From NCBI GenBank assembly GCA_900129675.1, contig FSRD01000001.1:7119501-7183500 (forward strand): a stretch of 64,000 bases of DNA, in the 5' to 3' direction. How positions within the stretch are numbered: the stretch's first letter is position 1; each line of letters begins with the position of its first letter. Source of the stretch: Bradyrhizobium erythrophlei (lineage in GTDB: Bacteria > Pseudomonadota > Alphaproteobacteria > Rhizobiales > Xanthobacteraceae). The notes beneath the pieces were generated by a model that saw only the letters and a list, made by a program, of their open reading frames with translations, was not told where the DNA came from and did no database searches. Shown piece after piece: positions 18,301 to 27,679 of this stretch. The position numbers and the translations under genes were made by a program.

Positions 18301-21300
18301 ATCTGTCAGTGACGTCGAGCGACGGCTCCAACACCTACCCGACGGCGGCCACCGCCTCGACCGCGATCACGGTGAACCCGGTTGCCGATCCGCCGACGGC
18401 AAGCGCGCCGCCGACGCTGGCGCTCAACGAGAACGCCACCGGCGCGGCGGTTACCGGGTTGAACGTCGGGCCGCTGGCGGAAGACAATGACGACACGGTG
18501 AGTGCGACGCTGACGGTATCGCATGGGACGCTGCGCGTCGCCAGCCTGAGCGGGGTGACGGTGAGCGGCGACGACAGTGCGACGCTGACGCTGTCGGGGA
18601 GCGCGGCGGCCGTGAACACGGTGTTGGCGGGGCTGACCTATACGCCGACCGTGGAATACGAAGGCTCCGACACGCTGCATCTGTCAGTGACGTCGAGAGA
18701 CGGCTCCAATACCTACCCGACGGCGGCCACCGCCTCGACCGCGATCACGGTGAACCCGGTTGCCGAGCCGCCGACGGCAAGCGCGCCGGCGAGGGCCACC
18801 ACCGCCGTGAACACCGCGATCGACATCAGCGGCGTCGTCGTGGGTCCGGCCGCGGAAGATGCCGACGATACGGTAATCGTACTGCTGATCGTCGCGCACG
18901 GGGCACTGGCGGTGAGCCCCGTGGCGGGCGTCACGGAGACCGTGAATGGCCAGGGATCGCTGACGGTGTCGGGGACGGCGAGCGACGTCAACACCGCGCT
19001 GGCGAGCCTGGTCTACACGCCCACCACACATTTCATCGGGAGCGACACGCTGAACGTTTCCGTGACGTCCCAGGATGGCAGTGAGACCTACCCGACACAG
19101 GCGACCGCGGCGACGGCGATAGCAGTCACCCTGAATTCGGAGTCGTTGATAGTTGGCGGGCCGGGGCCAACGCTCGACTGGAACGATCCAGACAATTGGA
19201 GCGGCGGCGTTGTTCCCACCTTGAGCATCAACGCAACCATCAATGCGCCTTCCAATTACAAGGTCATCATCACGGGCACACCGGATGCCCAGGCGGAGTC
19301 GCTTACGATACCGCACGGCGCGGCATCGACGGACATCATCGTCAATGGAACCCTGCAGCTCGCTGGCGACCTCAATGTAAGCGACTCGGGAAAACTCGAG
19401 AACGACGGGAAATTGGAGGAAGAAGTCAACGCCACTTTCATCGGGCCTATCACCAACAACGGCACGATCACCGCAGATCCCAATGTTTACCTGCACGTGA
19501 CAGGCACCATTACCGGAGTCGGAAACGTCTGGATCGACAGCGGGTCCACGATCGAGTTTGCCCCGGGCAGTAAGCTTGCTCCGGGCACGACCGACAGTCA
19601 GATAGTTTACTTCGAGCAGGGCGCGGGTAAGCTGATCATCGATGACTGGGGAAAATTCGCGGGGGTCATCACGGGCACCGACATCGGCACGCACCTCACG
19701 TCAGCCGATTTGATCGACCTGACGCAGCTTCCCTTTGTGGGGGGAAGCATGTCCGCCTCGGTCTCGTACAATTCGGGCACCAACATCAGCACGATTACCT
19801 TCAGTGATGGCAATAGTGCGAATAATGTGACACTGCATTTCTCCGGGAACTACACCGGTACCACGTGGACTTTCACGAGCGTCAACGGAGGCGCCGGCAC
19901 CGAAATCAGGGATCCCCCGACGGATTCCGGCACCGTGACGGTCGACAGCGGCGCCACCGTGGAGATCGCGGCCGCAAGCGCTCAGACCATCGATTTTGCC
20001 TACGGCAGCAAAGACGCGGCCATCATTTCCGGCGCCGCGACCGGCTCGGTGATAGTGGCCGGCGGCGTCGCCAATGCCACGCCCGGCACGCCGCTGGTTA
20101 CCGGCAAGCTCGCCGACACCGACGTCGACAATGCGCCCAACAACTTCACCGCGGTCAGCTGGCCGACGGCGAGCGATGGCGGCTACGGCGCCTTCACGAT
20201 GACGGCTGCGGGCATGTGGACCTACACGCTCGACAACAACAGCGTGGTGGATGCCACCAAGGTCGGCGACACGCTGACCGACACCTTCACGGTGCACAGC
20301 GCAGACGGCACTGCACAGGCGGTGACGATCGCCATCCACGGCGCCAGCGACGCCGCCCCCAACGATTTCGACAACCCGGGGACGCACGTCATATCCGATC
20401 CGCCGTTCCTCTTCGGGACTCCGGGACACGACAGCATCGCGGGAGGTGGTGACGAGGGCCAGATCATCAACGGCGGCGCCGGTGACGACACCATCAACGG
20501 CGCCGGGAAAAGCGACGTTCTCTACGGTGGCTCCGGCAATGACACGATCAAGGGCGGGGATGACACAATCTACGCCGGCTCGGGAAGCGATACGATCAAC
20601 GGCAATAACGGGAACGATACCTTCGTCGGCGGTTTTGGGGCGAACCTTCTCACAGGCGGCATTGGAACCGACCGCTTCGTTTATTTGTCGGCGACGGATT
20701 CCCATGCGGCCCCGTTCAACACCATCACCGATTTCAGGTCGGGGTCCGACAAGATCGACCTGACGGCGCTCGGCGCACTTGCCTTCGCCGTTCTGGCGTT
20801 GACTTCCACAAGCACTTCCGTGCCGGCGCATACCATCGCCTGGCTCTATGACGGCACGAGCAATGAAACCATCGTGTACGTCAATCCAACCGATCAAACC
20901 CTGGGTATCGGAAGTTCCAGCCTGGTGGAGATCCATTTGCAGGGGATCTCGACCGTTGAGGCGTCGGATTTCGTCATCGAGCCTGCGACGGCGCCCGCCG
21001 CCGTAGCCGGCGAGCCGGTCAATTTGGATCCAGCCGCAACAGCGGTAACCGACGGGGCTGTCGTCGCGACGACCAGCGCCGACGCCATGTCTAACTGGAC
21101 CGCCAACGGAGCGCTCCTCGCCGACGGGAACGGGACGGTGCCTACGACCGACGTGGGCAAAAACTTCGATGCCGATCGCGGCCCGATTGATTGGATCGGC
21201 TCCGCCGGATTCGCCAGCTCGGTCGAAGCCCAGACGCACCCGACCGAAGACGCCAACGATAACGCCGTTATCACTCCGGCAAACGGACCCTCGATCGCAC

Positions 21301-22169
21301 CGCATAGCGTTCATCTTGCTGGGCCGATGGCGAATAACCTCACATTCAGTCCGGCGCCGGTGCCCGATAGCGCCGGTGCGATGACGAGCGGCGACGGAGC
21401 AGCGATGCCCCTGAATGGCGCGGTGAGCAACATCAATATCACCGCGCCGAACGCAACAGTCGACAGTGCCGAGCAACAACTCAACGCGCATGATATAACG
21501 CCGGAGGGCGATGGCCGGATCGCGCATTCTCACAACCATTCGAACGCCAATTCTGAAGCAAGCTCCGTTGTCGCGTCGAACGACGAAGATGATGCGATTT
21601 CCAGTGGCGACCACGCGGGCAACGGCGAATTGATCCCGACAAATGCCGGCACAATTAATGCTGCCGGCACTCATGGCCACGCAATCGATACCGGCTCAAG
21701 CGTTGAGCATCATTCGGGAGGCCCGGAGGCGTCGGGGAATCACGGGCTCGCGGTTGCGGGCTCGACCGCGCATTCAGGGCACCCGCAGAGCGACGGCGGC
21801 AGTCAGACGGTTTCAGGCGAAGCAGACGGGCACGGCGTTGCCGCCATGCATGGCACCGGCGAGCATCATTCCGAAGCATCCTCAGTTTCTGATATGGTGT
21901 TTGGCCCGGTGGCTGGCCGTGCGCACGGTCTTGGAGACTCATTCCACTTCAACAGCGCGATTTCCGCTTCTGATGGACCAGGCGTCGTCAATCTCGCTGA
22001 CTTGGATCTGACCCCAGGGTCGGCCAGTCACCACGAAAACGCCGCAGCCCAGGGAACGCCGGTGATTTCAGAGGAAGCACAAACGATTGATGCGTCTCCG
22101 CCGGGGCACCACTCAACTCACATTGCTGCTCCGGACCATGCCCACGTGCCGCATGATCTCGTGGTGTGA
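15396..22169 (+). CDS. Giant FecR/Ig-like/VCBS/RTX surface protein (adhesin-like)
   Basis: A 2257-residue protein. Order: FecR domain (about 20-150); two Ig-like modules (about 290-510, each ending DETxPT); two related modules (about 510-740); three near-identical 126-residue cadherin-like repeats (744-1121) and a divergent fourth (1122-1245); a beta-rich stretch (1245-1500); a VCBS-type module (about 1548-1655); RTX calcium-binding nonapeptides (about 1673-1790, GGAGDDTINGAG, GGSGNDTIKGGD); and a long low-complexity tail rich in His, Asn, Glu and Ala (about 1850-2257). There is no signal peptide. RTX repeats near the C-terminus suggest type I secretion and calcium-dependent folding outside the cell. 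No type I secretion genes are in the window. Related proteins are biofilm adhesins; the FecR N-terminus is unusual. The ATG at 15396 has gagggcga upstream. Confidence 0.88.
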   Translation: MFVASSVGCGDEGEGVAALLPQIIGQIQTAIGYGTLRRANGIAVQVTVGDPVCQGDVIETAADGRIGIRFIDGTAFNLSGGTRVTLNEFVCDSSGTSRSAVFAVSRGTFGFIAGQVAKTGCLSVETPVGSIRSRAHTGGVGTLSLAALAFSIIKEVQAADSNVTFLDDDNIAYKDMAHGAFELVTKEPIPRHIIVEDPGATVILSPRGSSISVNQVTNSAARMAELQEAQQDVLANFARGPNGSSSLPVGNPLPVQPINFIQTDITNPQNQLPVLESEVFIVPEIIIVRPTLAITGIAGQIGIASDNIINASRANAGVEITGTTSGVEDGQVVTVTIVDSSNHVVHNSRATVTNSTWSIDLSSADARALADGIYTLTADVSNVAGISANASQAIRVDETPPTIAIDTIVSNNVVNANVASAGFAIAGTTTDAESGQPVTIKIVDSSGHVVDTFTTTLTNNTWSINVTSTEAKLLRDGTYTVTADVSDSAGNPAPEATQAIAVDETLPTVTWLPPAESGIEGTAIALGTITATANSLPGHSNSVQSLVVSGIPVGAVLTDGTNNFMATSGNTSIDVKSWNLSSLKITPPNDTNFILTITATDQDANTASTSELVTVAPLAPELHPVAAQGNEDTAIALQLGVTVTGLSGVNGDASLNSLNTLVVSDIPVGATLSDGTGLPGHSFTAAADNTSFDVANWNLSSLKITPPAEFEGSFTLTIAATEHDLEGNISATVTATEVVTVAPVAEPPTASAPPTLALNENATGAAVAGVNVGPLAEDNDDTVSATLTVSHGTLHVASLSGVTVSGDDSATLTLSGSAAAVNTVLAGLTYTPTVDYEGSDTLRLSVTSSDGSNTYPTAATASTAITVNPIAEQPTASAPATLALNENAIGAAVAGVNVGPLADDNDDTVSATLTVSHGTLRVASLSGVTVSGDDSATLTLSGSAAAVNTLLAGLTYTPTVDYEGSDTLHLSVTSSDGSNTYPTAATASTAITVNPVADPPTASAPPTLALNENATGAAVTGLNVGPLAEDNDDTVSATLTVSHGTLRVASLSGVTVSGDDSATLTLSGSAAAVNTVLAGLTYTPTVEYEGSDTLHLSVTSRDGSNTYPTAATASTAITVNPVAEPPTASAPARATTAVNTAIDISGVVVGPAAEDADDTVIVLLIVAHGALAVSPVAGVTETVNGQGSLTVSGTASDVNTALASLVYTPTTHFIGSDTLNVSVTSQDGSETYPTQATAATAIAVTLNSESLIVGGPGPTLDWNDPDNWSGGVVPTLSINATINAPSNYKVIITGTPDAQAESLTIPHGAASTDIIVNGTLQLAGDLNVSDSGKLENDGKLEEEVNATFIGPITNNGTITADPNVYLHVTGTITGVGNVWIDSGSTIEFAPGSKLAPGTTDSQIVYFEQGAGKLIIDDWGKFAGVITGTDIGTHLTSADLIDLTQLPFVGGSMSASVSYNSGTNISTITFSDGNSANNVTLHFSGNYTGTTWTFTSVNGGAGTEIRDPPTDSGTVTVDSGATVEIAAASAQTIDFAYGSKDAAIISGAATGSVIVAGGVANATPGTPLVTGKLADTDVDNAPNNFTAVSWPTASDGGYGAFTMTAAGMWTYTLDNNSVVDATKVGDTLTDTFTVHSADGTAQAVTIAIHGASDAAPNDFDNPGTHVISDPPFLFGTPGHDSIAGGGDEGQIINGGAGDDTINGAGKSDVLYGGSGNDTIKGGDDTIYAGSGSDTINGNNGNDTFVGGFGANLLTGGIGTDRFVYLSATDSHAAPFNTITDFRSGSDKIDLTALGALAFAVLALTSTSTSVPAHTIAWLYDGTSNETIVYVNPTDQTLGIGSSSLVEIHLQGISTVEASDFVIEPATAPAAVAGEPVNLDPAATAVTDGAVVATTSADAMSNWTANGALLADGNGTVPTTDVGKNFDADRGPIDWIGSAGFASSVEAQTHPTEDANDNAVITPANGPSIAPHSVHLAGPMANNLTFSPAPVPDSAGAMTSGDGAAMPLNGAVSNINITAPNATVDSAEQQLNAHDITPEGDGRIAHSHNHSNANSEASSVVASNDEDDAISSGDHAGNGELIPTNAGTINAAGTHGHAIDTGSSVEHHSGGPEASGNHGLAVAGSTAHSGHPQSDGGSQTVSGEADGHGVAAMHGTGEHHSEASSVSDMVFGPVAGRAHGLGDSFHFNSAISASDGPGVVNLADLDLTPGSASHHENAAAQGTPVISEEAQTIDASPPGHHSTHIAAPDHAHVPHDLVV
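17625..18758 (+). repeat. Three 378-bp tandem repeats inside the giant surface protein gene
   Basis: Units begin at 17625, 18003 and 18381, each exactly 378 bp (126 codons) and differing at only a few positions. A diverged fourth unit starts at 18759. Such identity at the DNA level points to recent duplication or gene conversion and predicts copy-number variation between strains. Each unit encodes one VCBS/cadherin-like module with the motif VSGDDSATLTLSGSAAAVNT. Confidence 0.95.
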
Positions 22170-22453
22170 CGCAGTTGTCCTGCCGCTCGCGTTGGTGAAC
22201 GCGGTGCGCGGCATTGGCGGATAGCCTGGGCGATCAGGTGGAAATCTGCGCTGTGCGCGTCATCCGCCACCAGCGATCGTATCGGGTAGCCCGACATAGA
22301 GAAATTTCAGATCGTAAGCCGCCGGCGCGGCGGGAGTCTCGTTTGGACTCTCCGGCGCCGGGACTTGGATCAATTGGCGCTCGCGAAACCTGCTATAGTC
22401 TGCCCACAATCGCAATGGCCGGGAAACGGCCGGGTATTTAGGGGAGAATGGCG

Positions 22454-23521
22454 ATGCCGGGCCGCAAATGGTCGAGACGCGACGTGCTGAGGGCTTCCGC
22501 CGTATCGGCCACAGGCCTGCTGTTTGCCGAACCGCTGAAAGCCGCCGCGCCGCAGCCGACGGCGGTCACGCCCGCCTTGATCGAGGCCGCGCGCAGGGAA
22601 GGCAAGGTCTCGTTCTACTCGGCACTGGAGCTCAACACCGCCGAGCGGCTCGCCAAAACGTTCGAGGCAAAATATCCAGGGATCAGCGTTCGCGTCGAGC
22701 GCTCCGGCGCCGAGCGGATTTACCAGCGCATCGCGCAGGAGCAGGGCAGCGGCATCAACGCAGTCGACGTCGCCAACTCGACCGATCCGTCGCATTACCT
22801 CGACTGGAAGAAGAACGACTGGCTGCAGCCTTACATGCCGGACGACGTCGCGAAGCATTTTCCCGCCGATCAGGTCGACCCGGACGGCACGTATGCGACA
22901 TCCTGCGCGTGGCTGGAGGTGATCGGCTACAACACCGATCTGGTCAAACGCGAGGACGCGCCGAAGAGCTACGCCGATCTGCTCGAGGCCAGATGGCAGG
23001 GCAGGATGGTCAAGGCGCACCCCGGCTACAGCGGGGCGATCCTGACCGCGACCTTCGTGCTGGCGCGCGATCTCGGCTGGCCGTATCTGGAAAAGCTCGC
23101 GCAGCAGAAGGTCATGCAGGTGCAATCGGCCGCCGATCCGCCGAAGAAGATACTGGTCGGCGAGCGCGCCATCATGGCCGACGGCAACGATTATAACCTG
23201 GTGCTGCTCAAGGATCAGGGAAAACCGGTTGAGGTGGTCTACGCCGCGGAAGGCTCGCCCTTGATCATCGTTCCCTCCGGGATCTTCCGCAGCGCGCCCA
23301 ATCCGAATGCGGCAAAACTGTTCCAGAGCTTTTTCTTCCAAGCTGAAACCCAGCAAATGCTGGTGGATGTTTTCGCTCACCGTTCGTTCCACGCCGGGGT
23401 GAAGGAGAAGGGGGCGCACGTTCCGCTGGCCAATCTGAAATTGCTCAAGGCCGATCCCGCCGCGGTGCAGGCGCAAAGCGAAGAGATCAAGGCGCGGTAT
23501 TCCCGGATTTTCAAGGTGTGA
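22454..23521 (+). CDS. ABC transporter substrate-binding protein, iron/ion type, Tat-exported
   Basis: A 355-residue extracellular solute-binding protein (family 1, Fe(3+)-binding type). The N-terminus has a Tat signal (SRRDVLRASAVSATG). Core segments are GKVSFYSALELNTAERLAKTFEAKYP cut across two strands, and VPSGIFRSAPNPNAAKLFQSF. The two-Tyr iron site seen in FbpA-like members is not obvious, so the ligand may be another ion or an organic acid. The second ATG (22454) is chosen because aggggag lies seven bases before it; the ATG at 22448 would be too close. No permease or ATPase genes follow, so it is an orphan here. Confidence 0.82.
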   Translation: MPGRKWSRRDVLRASAVSATGLLFAEPLKAAAPQPTAVTPALIEAARREGKVSFYSALELNTAERLAKTFEAKYPGISVRVERSGAERIYQRIAQEQGSGINAVDVANSTDPSHYLDWKKNDWLQPYMPDDVAKHFPADQVDPDGTYATSCAWLEVIGYNTDLVKREDAPKSYADLLEARWQGRMVKAHPGYSGAILTATFVLARDLGWPYLEKLAQQKVMQVQSAADPPKKILVGERAIMADGNDYNLVLLKDQGKPVEVVYAAEGSPLIIVPSGIFRSAPNPNAAKLFQSFFFQAETQQMLVDVFAHRSFHAGVKEKGAHVPLANLKLLKADPAAVQAQSEEIKARYSRIFKV

Positions 23522-23720
23522 GCGATCCTGCAGACCTTCCAGCCCCCAGTTCAGCCTCTCGGAAAACATTCTCCGTACTTCTACGGGGCTGAAAGTTAGG
23601 GATCGCGAAGCCGAACTCGGCTAAGGAACAAGGCATTATCTGAAGGCGCCGCCAAAGAAATACCGGCCATTTGCCGTTCCTGGCCGGAATCGGTTGCGCA
23701 TCCATCCTGCTGGATTCGTT

Positions 23721-25961
23721 ATGACTCTGTGGGGCCGCCTTGCGATTGCGATGGTGTTGCTGGTCGTGGCAACCGCATGCGCGCTCAGCCTGTTCGCACA
23801 TTACTATTTGGCCGGCGTGGCGATTGCGGCTGTTCTCGCCCTCGTGCTCGCGGCCGGGATCGCCAGATCGTTGTCGAGGCCGCTGACGCAGATGACCCGG
23901 GCCGTCGAAGGCCTGTCGCGCGGCGAAACGGTGGCGATACCATCCGACGGCTGCGGGGAGATTGACGGTCTTGCCGCGGCCTTCGCTGAGCTTACGACCC
24001 AGTTCGGCACCAAGCGGGATCTGCTGGAGAAGACCGTCGAGAGCAACCGTGACTCCGTCGTCGTTGCCGACGAGAACGGCGTGATCGTCGTTGCCAACGC
24101 CGCGGCGCGGCGGCTGCTCGGCGTCGCCCCCGGTTTCAACAGCCTGACGGGAACGCGAACCTTCGCCTGTTTCCTTGCCGACGACGTCACCCCAATGCCG
24201 ATTCCGGATTCGCCGCTGGCGCGCGCGTTGCGCGGCGAGAATGTCGACGATTTCGAACTCGCCGTACAACCCGAAGCCCCCGCCGCGCGGGCGCATGTCG
24301 TCGCCAATGCGCGGCCGTTGCGCGACGAACGCGGCAAGCTTCGCGGGGCGGTCACGATTCTGCGCGATGTCACCGGGCAAAGGCGGGCGCACCAGGCGCT
24401 GGTCGACAGCGAGAAGATGGCGCAGGCCATCATCAAGAGCTCGCTCGACGCCTTCGTCCAGACCGACGAAGATGGCGTGATCATGGACTGGAGCCCGCAA
24501 GCGGAGGCCCTGACCGGGTGGACGCGTGAGGAGGCGCTTGGCGTCAAGGCAGTGGAACTGCTAGTACCGGAACCCGATCGTGCCGCGCATCGGCAACGGT
24601 CCGCCCTGTTCCTGCAAGAGGCCGCCGGCGGCGCCACCGGCATGCGCTACGAAACGCGCGCGCTGCACCGGGACCGCCATGAATTCATGGTCGAGGTATC
24701 GCTGACGGTGCTGCGTCGCGGGGACGGTTATGGTTATATCGTCAACGCCTTTGTCAGGGACATCACGCAACGGCGCGCTGCCGAAGAGCAGTTGATCCAG
24801 GCGCAAAAGATGGAGTCGCTCGGGCAACTGACCGGCGGCATCGCCCACGACTTCAACAACATGCTGACCGTGATCACCGGCACGGTCGAAATCCTCGCCG
24901 ACGGCGTCAGGGACGTTCCGCATCTGGCCAAGGTGACCCAGTTGATCAGCGAAGCGGCCGACCGGGGGGCGCAGCTCACTTCGAGCCTGCTTGCGTTCGC
25001 CCGGAAACAGCCGTTGCAGCCTGCCGAGATCGACGTCAACGAACTCATTCGCGAAGCCGTCCGCCTGCTGTCGCCACCGCTCGGCAGGCAGATCGAAATC
25101 GAGACCGCGCTCAGCGGCGAGGTCTGGCCGGCGTTCGTCGACAGCAGCCAGCTTACGTCCGCGCTCGTCAACCTCGCGATCAATGCCCGCGACGCCATGC
25201 CGCTCGGCGGCCGGCTGACATTTGCGACCAGCAACGTCACATTGGGCGTTCCGGAAGCGGTGGCCAGCGGCGTCGAACGCGCCGGCGACTATGTCGCGAT
25301 CGAGGTGAGCGATACCGGCACCGGCATGCCGCCGCGCATCCTCGACCGGATTTTCGATCCGTTCTTTTCCACCAAGGAAGTGGGGCAGGGGACGGGGCTC
25401 GGGCTCAGCATGGTGTTCGGCTTCGTCAAGCAGTCGGGCGGAAGCGTCGAGGTCCGCAGCGCGGAGGGCCGCGGCACCACGTTCAGGATTTATCTGCCCA
25501 AGGCGGACGCGAGCGTGCTGCAGCCGTCGGCGCAGGACGATCCGCCGGTGCAGGGCGGCCACGAAACCATCCTGTGCGTCGAAGACGACCGCAAGGTCCG
25601 CGACTACGTGACGATCCAGCTCGGGAGCCTTGGCTACCAGGTCATCGCTGCCGCTAATGCCGACGAGGCCATCGCCATCATCAATGATGGCGCGGCGTTT
25701 GATCTGCTGTTCACCGACGTCGTGATGCCCGGCAGCATGAACGGCAGGCAGCTCGCGGAAACGGTCATGGCCGGCCGGCCGTCGCTCAGGGTGCTCTTCA
25801 CGTCAGGATATACCGACGGCGCGCTGCCGTTGCAGGGCCGCGTCGGGCACGGCATCCCGCTTCTGACCAAGCCTTATCGGCGGGCGGAGCTCGCGCGCAT
25901 GTTGCGGCGCTGTCTCGATCCGGCGGTCGACCCCGCGGGCGATCCGATTCCGCTGCCTTAG
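23721..25961 (+). CDS. Hybrid sensor histidine kinase with two PAS domains and a receiver
   Basis: A 746-residue membrane protein: a hydrophobic N-terminus (about 4-55) in one or two TM segments, a HAMP-like linker (about 55-105), PAS 1 (about 115-225), PAS 2 (about 235-360), HisKA with GGIAHDFNNMLT (phospho-acceptor His near 376), and HATPase (DTGTGMPPRI, then GTGLGLSMVFGFVKQSGG). A C-terminal receiver has its Asp near 666 (LLFTDVVMPG). Of the family often linked to blue-light or redox PAS kinases, but PAS 2 lacks the LOV cysteine motif. No response regulator lies next to it. The ATG at 23721 is chosen; a TTG nine codons upstream is the alternative. Confidence 0.9.
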   Translation: MTLWGRLAIAMVLLVVATACALSLFAHYYLAGVAIAAVLALVLAAGIARSLSRPLTQMTRAVEGLSRGETVAIPSDGCGEIDGLAAAFAELTTQFGTKRDLLEKTVESNRDSVVVADENGVIVVANAAARRLLGVAPGFNSLTGTRTFACFLADDVTPMPIPDSPLARALRGENVDDFELAVQPEAPAARAHVVANARPLRDERGKLRGAVTILRDVTGQRRAHQALVDSEKMAQAIIKSSLDAFVQTDEDGVIMDWSPQAEALTGWTREEALGVKAVELLVPEPDRAAHRQRSALFLQEAAGGATGMRYETRALHRDRHEFMVEVSLTVLRRGDGYGYIVNAFVRDITQRRAAEEQLIQAQKMESLGQLTGGIAHDFNNMLTVITGTVEILADGVRDVPHLAKVTQLISEAADRGAQLTSSLLAFARKQPLQPAEIDVNELIREAVRLLSPPLGRQIEIETALSGEVWPAFVDSSQLTSALVNLAINARDAMPLGGRLTFATSNVTLGVPEAVASGVERAGDYVAIEVSDTGTGMPPRILDRIFDPFFSTKEVGQGTGLGLSMVFGFVKQSGGSVEVRSAEGRGTTFRIYLPKADASVLQPSAQDDPPVQGGHETILCVEDDRKVRDYVTIQLGSLGYQVIAAANADEAIAIINDGAAFDLLFTDVVMPGSMNGRQLAETVMAGRPSLRVLFTSGYTDGALPLQGRVGHGIPLLTKPYRRAELARMLRRCLDPAVDPAGDPIPLP

Positions 25962-26051
25962 TCGGTGCAGCCGGACCTCAACCGCTTCCTGCGGCAAAAT
26001 CCACCGGAGCAGGATTAGTGTCTTCTTCGTCGGAGCGATCGGCCCAAAACA

Positions 26052-26077
26052 AAAGGCGCTCCGTTGGGAGCGCCTTT
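26052..26077. terminator. Bidirectional terminator between kinase and glnA
   Basis: Stem aaaggcgctcc/ggagcgccttt with a GTTG loop, A-rich on the left and T-rich on the right, between convergent genes. Confidence 0.8.
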
Positions 26078-26126
26078 CGCATTTACCAGGCAGTGACGGC
26101 AGCGGGGAAACCGCCCCCGTCAGAAA

Positions 26127-27536
26127 TCACAGCGAGTAGTACATCTCGAATTCGATCGGGTGCGGGGTCATCTCGAAGCGCTCGACTTCGGTCATCTTCA
26201 GCTCGATATAGCTGTCGATGAAGTCGTCGTCGAACACGCCGCCGTGCTTGAGGAAGCCGCGGTCCTTGTCGAGATTTTCCAGCGCCTCGCGGAGCGAACC
26301 GCAGACGGTGGGGATCGACTTCAGTTCTTCCTTCGGCAGATCGTAGAGATCCTTGTCCATCGCCGGTCCCGGATCGAGCTTGTTCTTGACGCCGTCGAGG
26401 CCGGCCATCAGCATCGCGGCAAAGCCAAGATAGGGATTAGCCATCGGGTCGGGGAAACGCACCTCGACGCGCTTGGCCTTCGGGTTGGAGGTGTAGGGGA
26501 TACGGCAGGAGGCCGAACGGTTGCGCGCGGAGTAGGCGAGCAGCACCGGGGCTTCATAGCCGGGGACCAGGCGCTTGTAGGAATTGGTCGACGGGTTGGT
26601 GAAGGCGTTGATCGCCTTGGCGTGCTTGATGATGCCGGCGATGTAGGACAGGCAGGTCTCCGACAGGTCGGCATATTTGTTGCCGGCGAATACCGGCTTG
26701 CCGTCCTTCCAGATCGACTGGTGGCAGTGCATGCCCGAGCCGTTGTCGCCATAGACCGGCTTCGGCATGAAGGTGGCGGTCTTGCCGTAGATGTGCGCGA
26801 CCTGATGGATGCAGTATTTGTAGATCTGCATCTGGTCGGCCATCAGCGTCATGGTGTCGAACTTCATGCCGAGCTCGTGCTGGGCGGAAGCGACCTCGTG
26901 GTGATGCTTCTCGACCTTGACGCCCATCTTGGCCATGGCGCCGAGCATTTCCGAGCGCATGTCCTGCACCGAGTCCTGCGGCGGAACCGGGAAGTAGCCC
27001 GCCTTGGTGCGGATGCGGTGGCCGAGGTTGCCGCCCTCATACTCGGTGTCCGAATTGATCGGCAGTTCCGAGGAGTCGAGCTTGAAGCCGGTGTTGTAGG
27101 GCGTGGTCTGGAAACGGACGTCGTCGAACACGAAGAACTCGGCTTCCGGTCCGAAGAACACGGTGTCGCCGACGCCCATCGACTTGACCATCGCCTCGGC
27201 CTTCTTGGCCATGCCGCGCGGGTCGCGGTTGTAGGGCTCGCCGGTGGTCGGCTCCAAAACGTCGCAGGTGATGACCATGGTGGTTTCGGCGAAGAACGGA
27301 TCGATCGTCGCGGTAACCGGGTCGGGCATCAGGCACATGTCGGATTCGTTGATCGCCTTCCAGCCCGCGATCGACGAGCCGTCGAACATCTGGCCCTCGG
27401 CAAAGGTGTCCTCTTCGATCATGCCGACGTCGAAGGTAACGTGCTGCCACTTGCCGCGCGGATCGGTGAAACGCAAATCGACGTATTTAACGTCGTTGTC
27501 CTTGATCGATTTCAGGACATCTTTGGCGGTCTTCAT
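26127..27536 (-). CDS. glnA: Glutamine synthetase, type I
   Basis: A 469-residue GSI, the usual length for the dodecameric beta subtype. It makes glutamine from glutamate, ammonia and ATP. Visible sites: FDGSSIAGWKAINESDM near the N-terminus, the metal-binding segments FGPEAEFFVFDD and GSGMHCHQSIWKDG, and the adenylylation site in the loop DLYDLPKEE near residue 398 (Tyr). It should thus be controlled by GlnE-type adenylylation. It lies 143 bp downstream of glnB on the same strand. The intervening bases include a small gatttc/gaaatc hairpin. Confidence 0.98.
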   Translation of the reverse strand: MKTAKDVLKSIKDNDVKYVDLRFTDPRGKWQHVTFDVGMIEEDTFAEGQMFDGSSIAGWKAINESDMCLMPDPVTATIDPFFAETTMVITCDVLEPTTGEPYNRDPRGMAKKAEAMVKSMGVGDTVFFGPEAEFFVFDDVRFQTTPYNTGFKLDSSELPINSDTEYEGGNLGHRIRTKAGYFPVPPQDSVQDMRSEMLGAMAKMGVKVEKHHHEVASAQHELGMKFDTMTLMADQMQIYKYCIHQVAHIYGKTATFMPKPVYGDNGSGMHCHQSIWKDGKPVFAGNKYADLSETCLSYIAGIIKHAKAINAFTNPSTNSYKRLVPGYEAPVLLAYSARNRSASCRIPYTSNPKAKRVEVRFPDPMANPYLGFAAMLMAGLDGVKNKLDPGPAMDKDLYDLPKEELKSIPTVCGSLREALENLDKDRGFLKHGGVFDDDFIDSYIELKMTEVERFEMTPHPIEFEMYYSL

Positions 27537-27679
27537 GAATACCCCTTTTGGCTGCGGGACGGTTTCCAGGATTCAGCGACGTCGGTGAGATTTCAGAGGT
27601 GAGATTTCACAAACGAAATCAGGCCGCCGTAGCAGCCTTTTTTTGCTTTTGGGTCGCAAAATGCGAGATAGCACCCGGG

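Noticed and set aside
17625..18758. CRISPR-like or satellite array
   Set aside because: The 378-bp period is an exact multiple of three and the units are protein modules in one reading frame; there are no spacers.
19701..21680. A 659-codon minus-strand open frame inside the adhesin gene
   Set aside because: It is antisense to the RTX region; composition is that of a high-GC shadow and there is no ribosome site.
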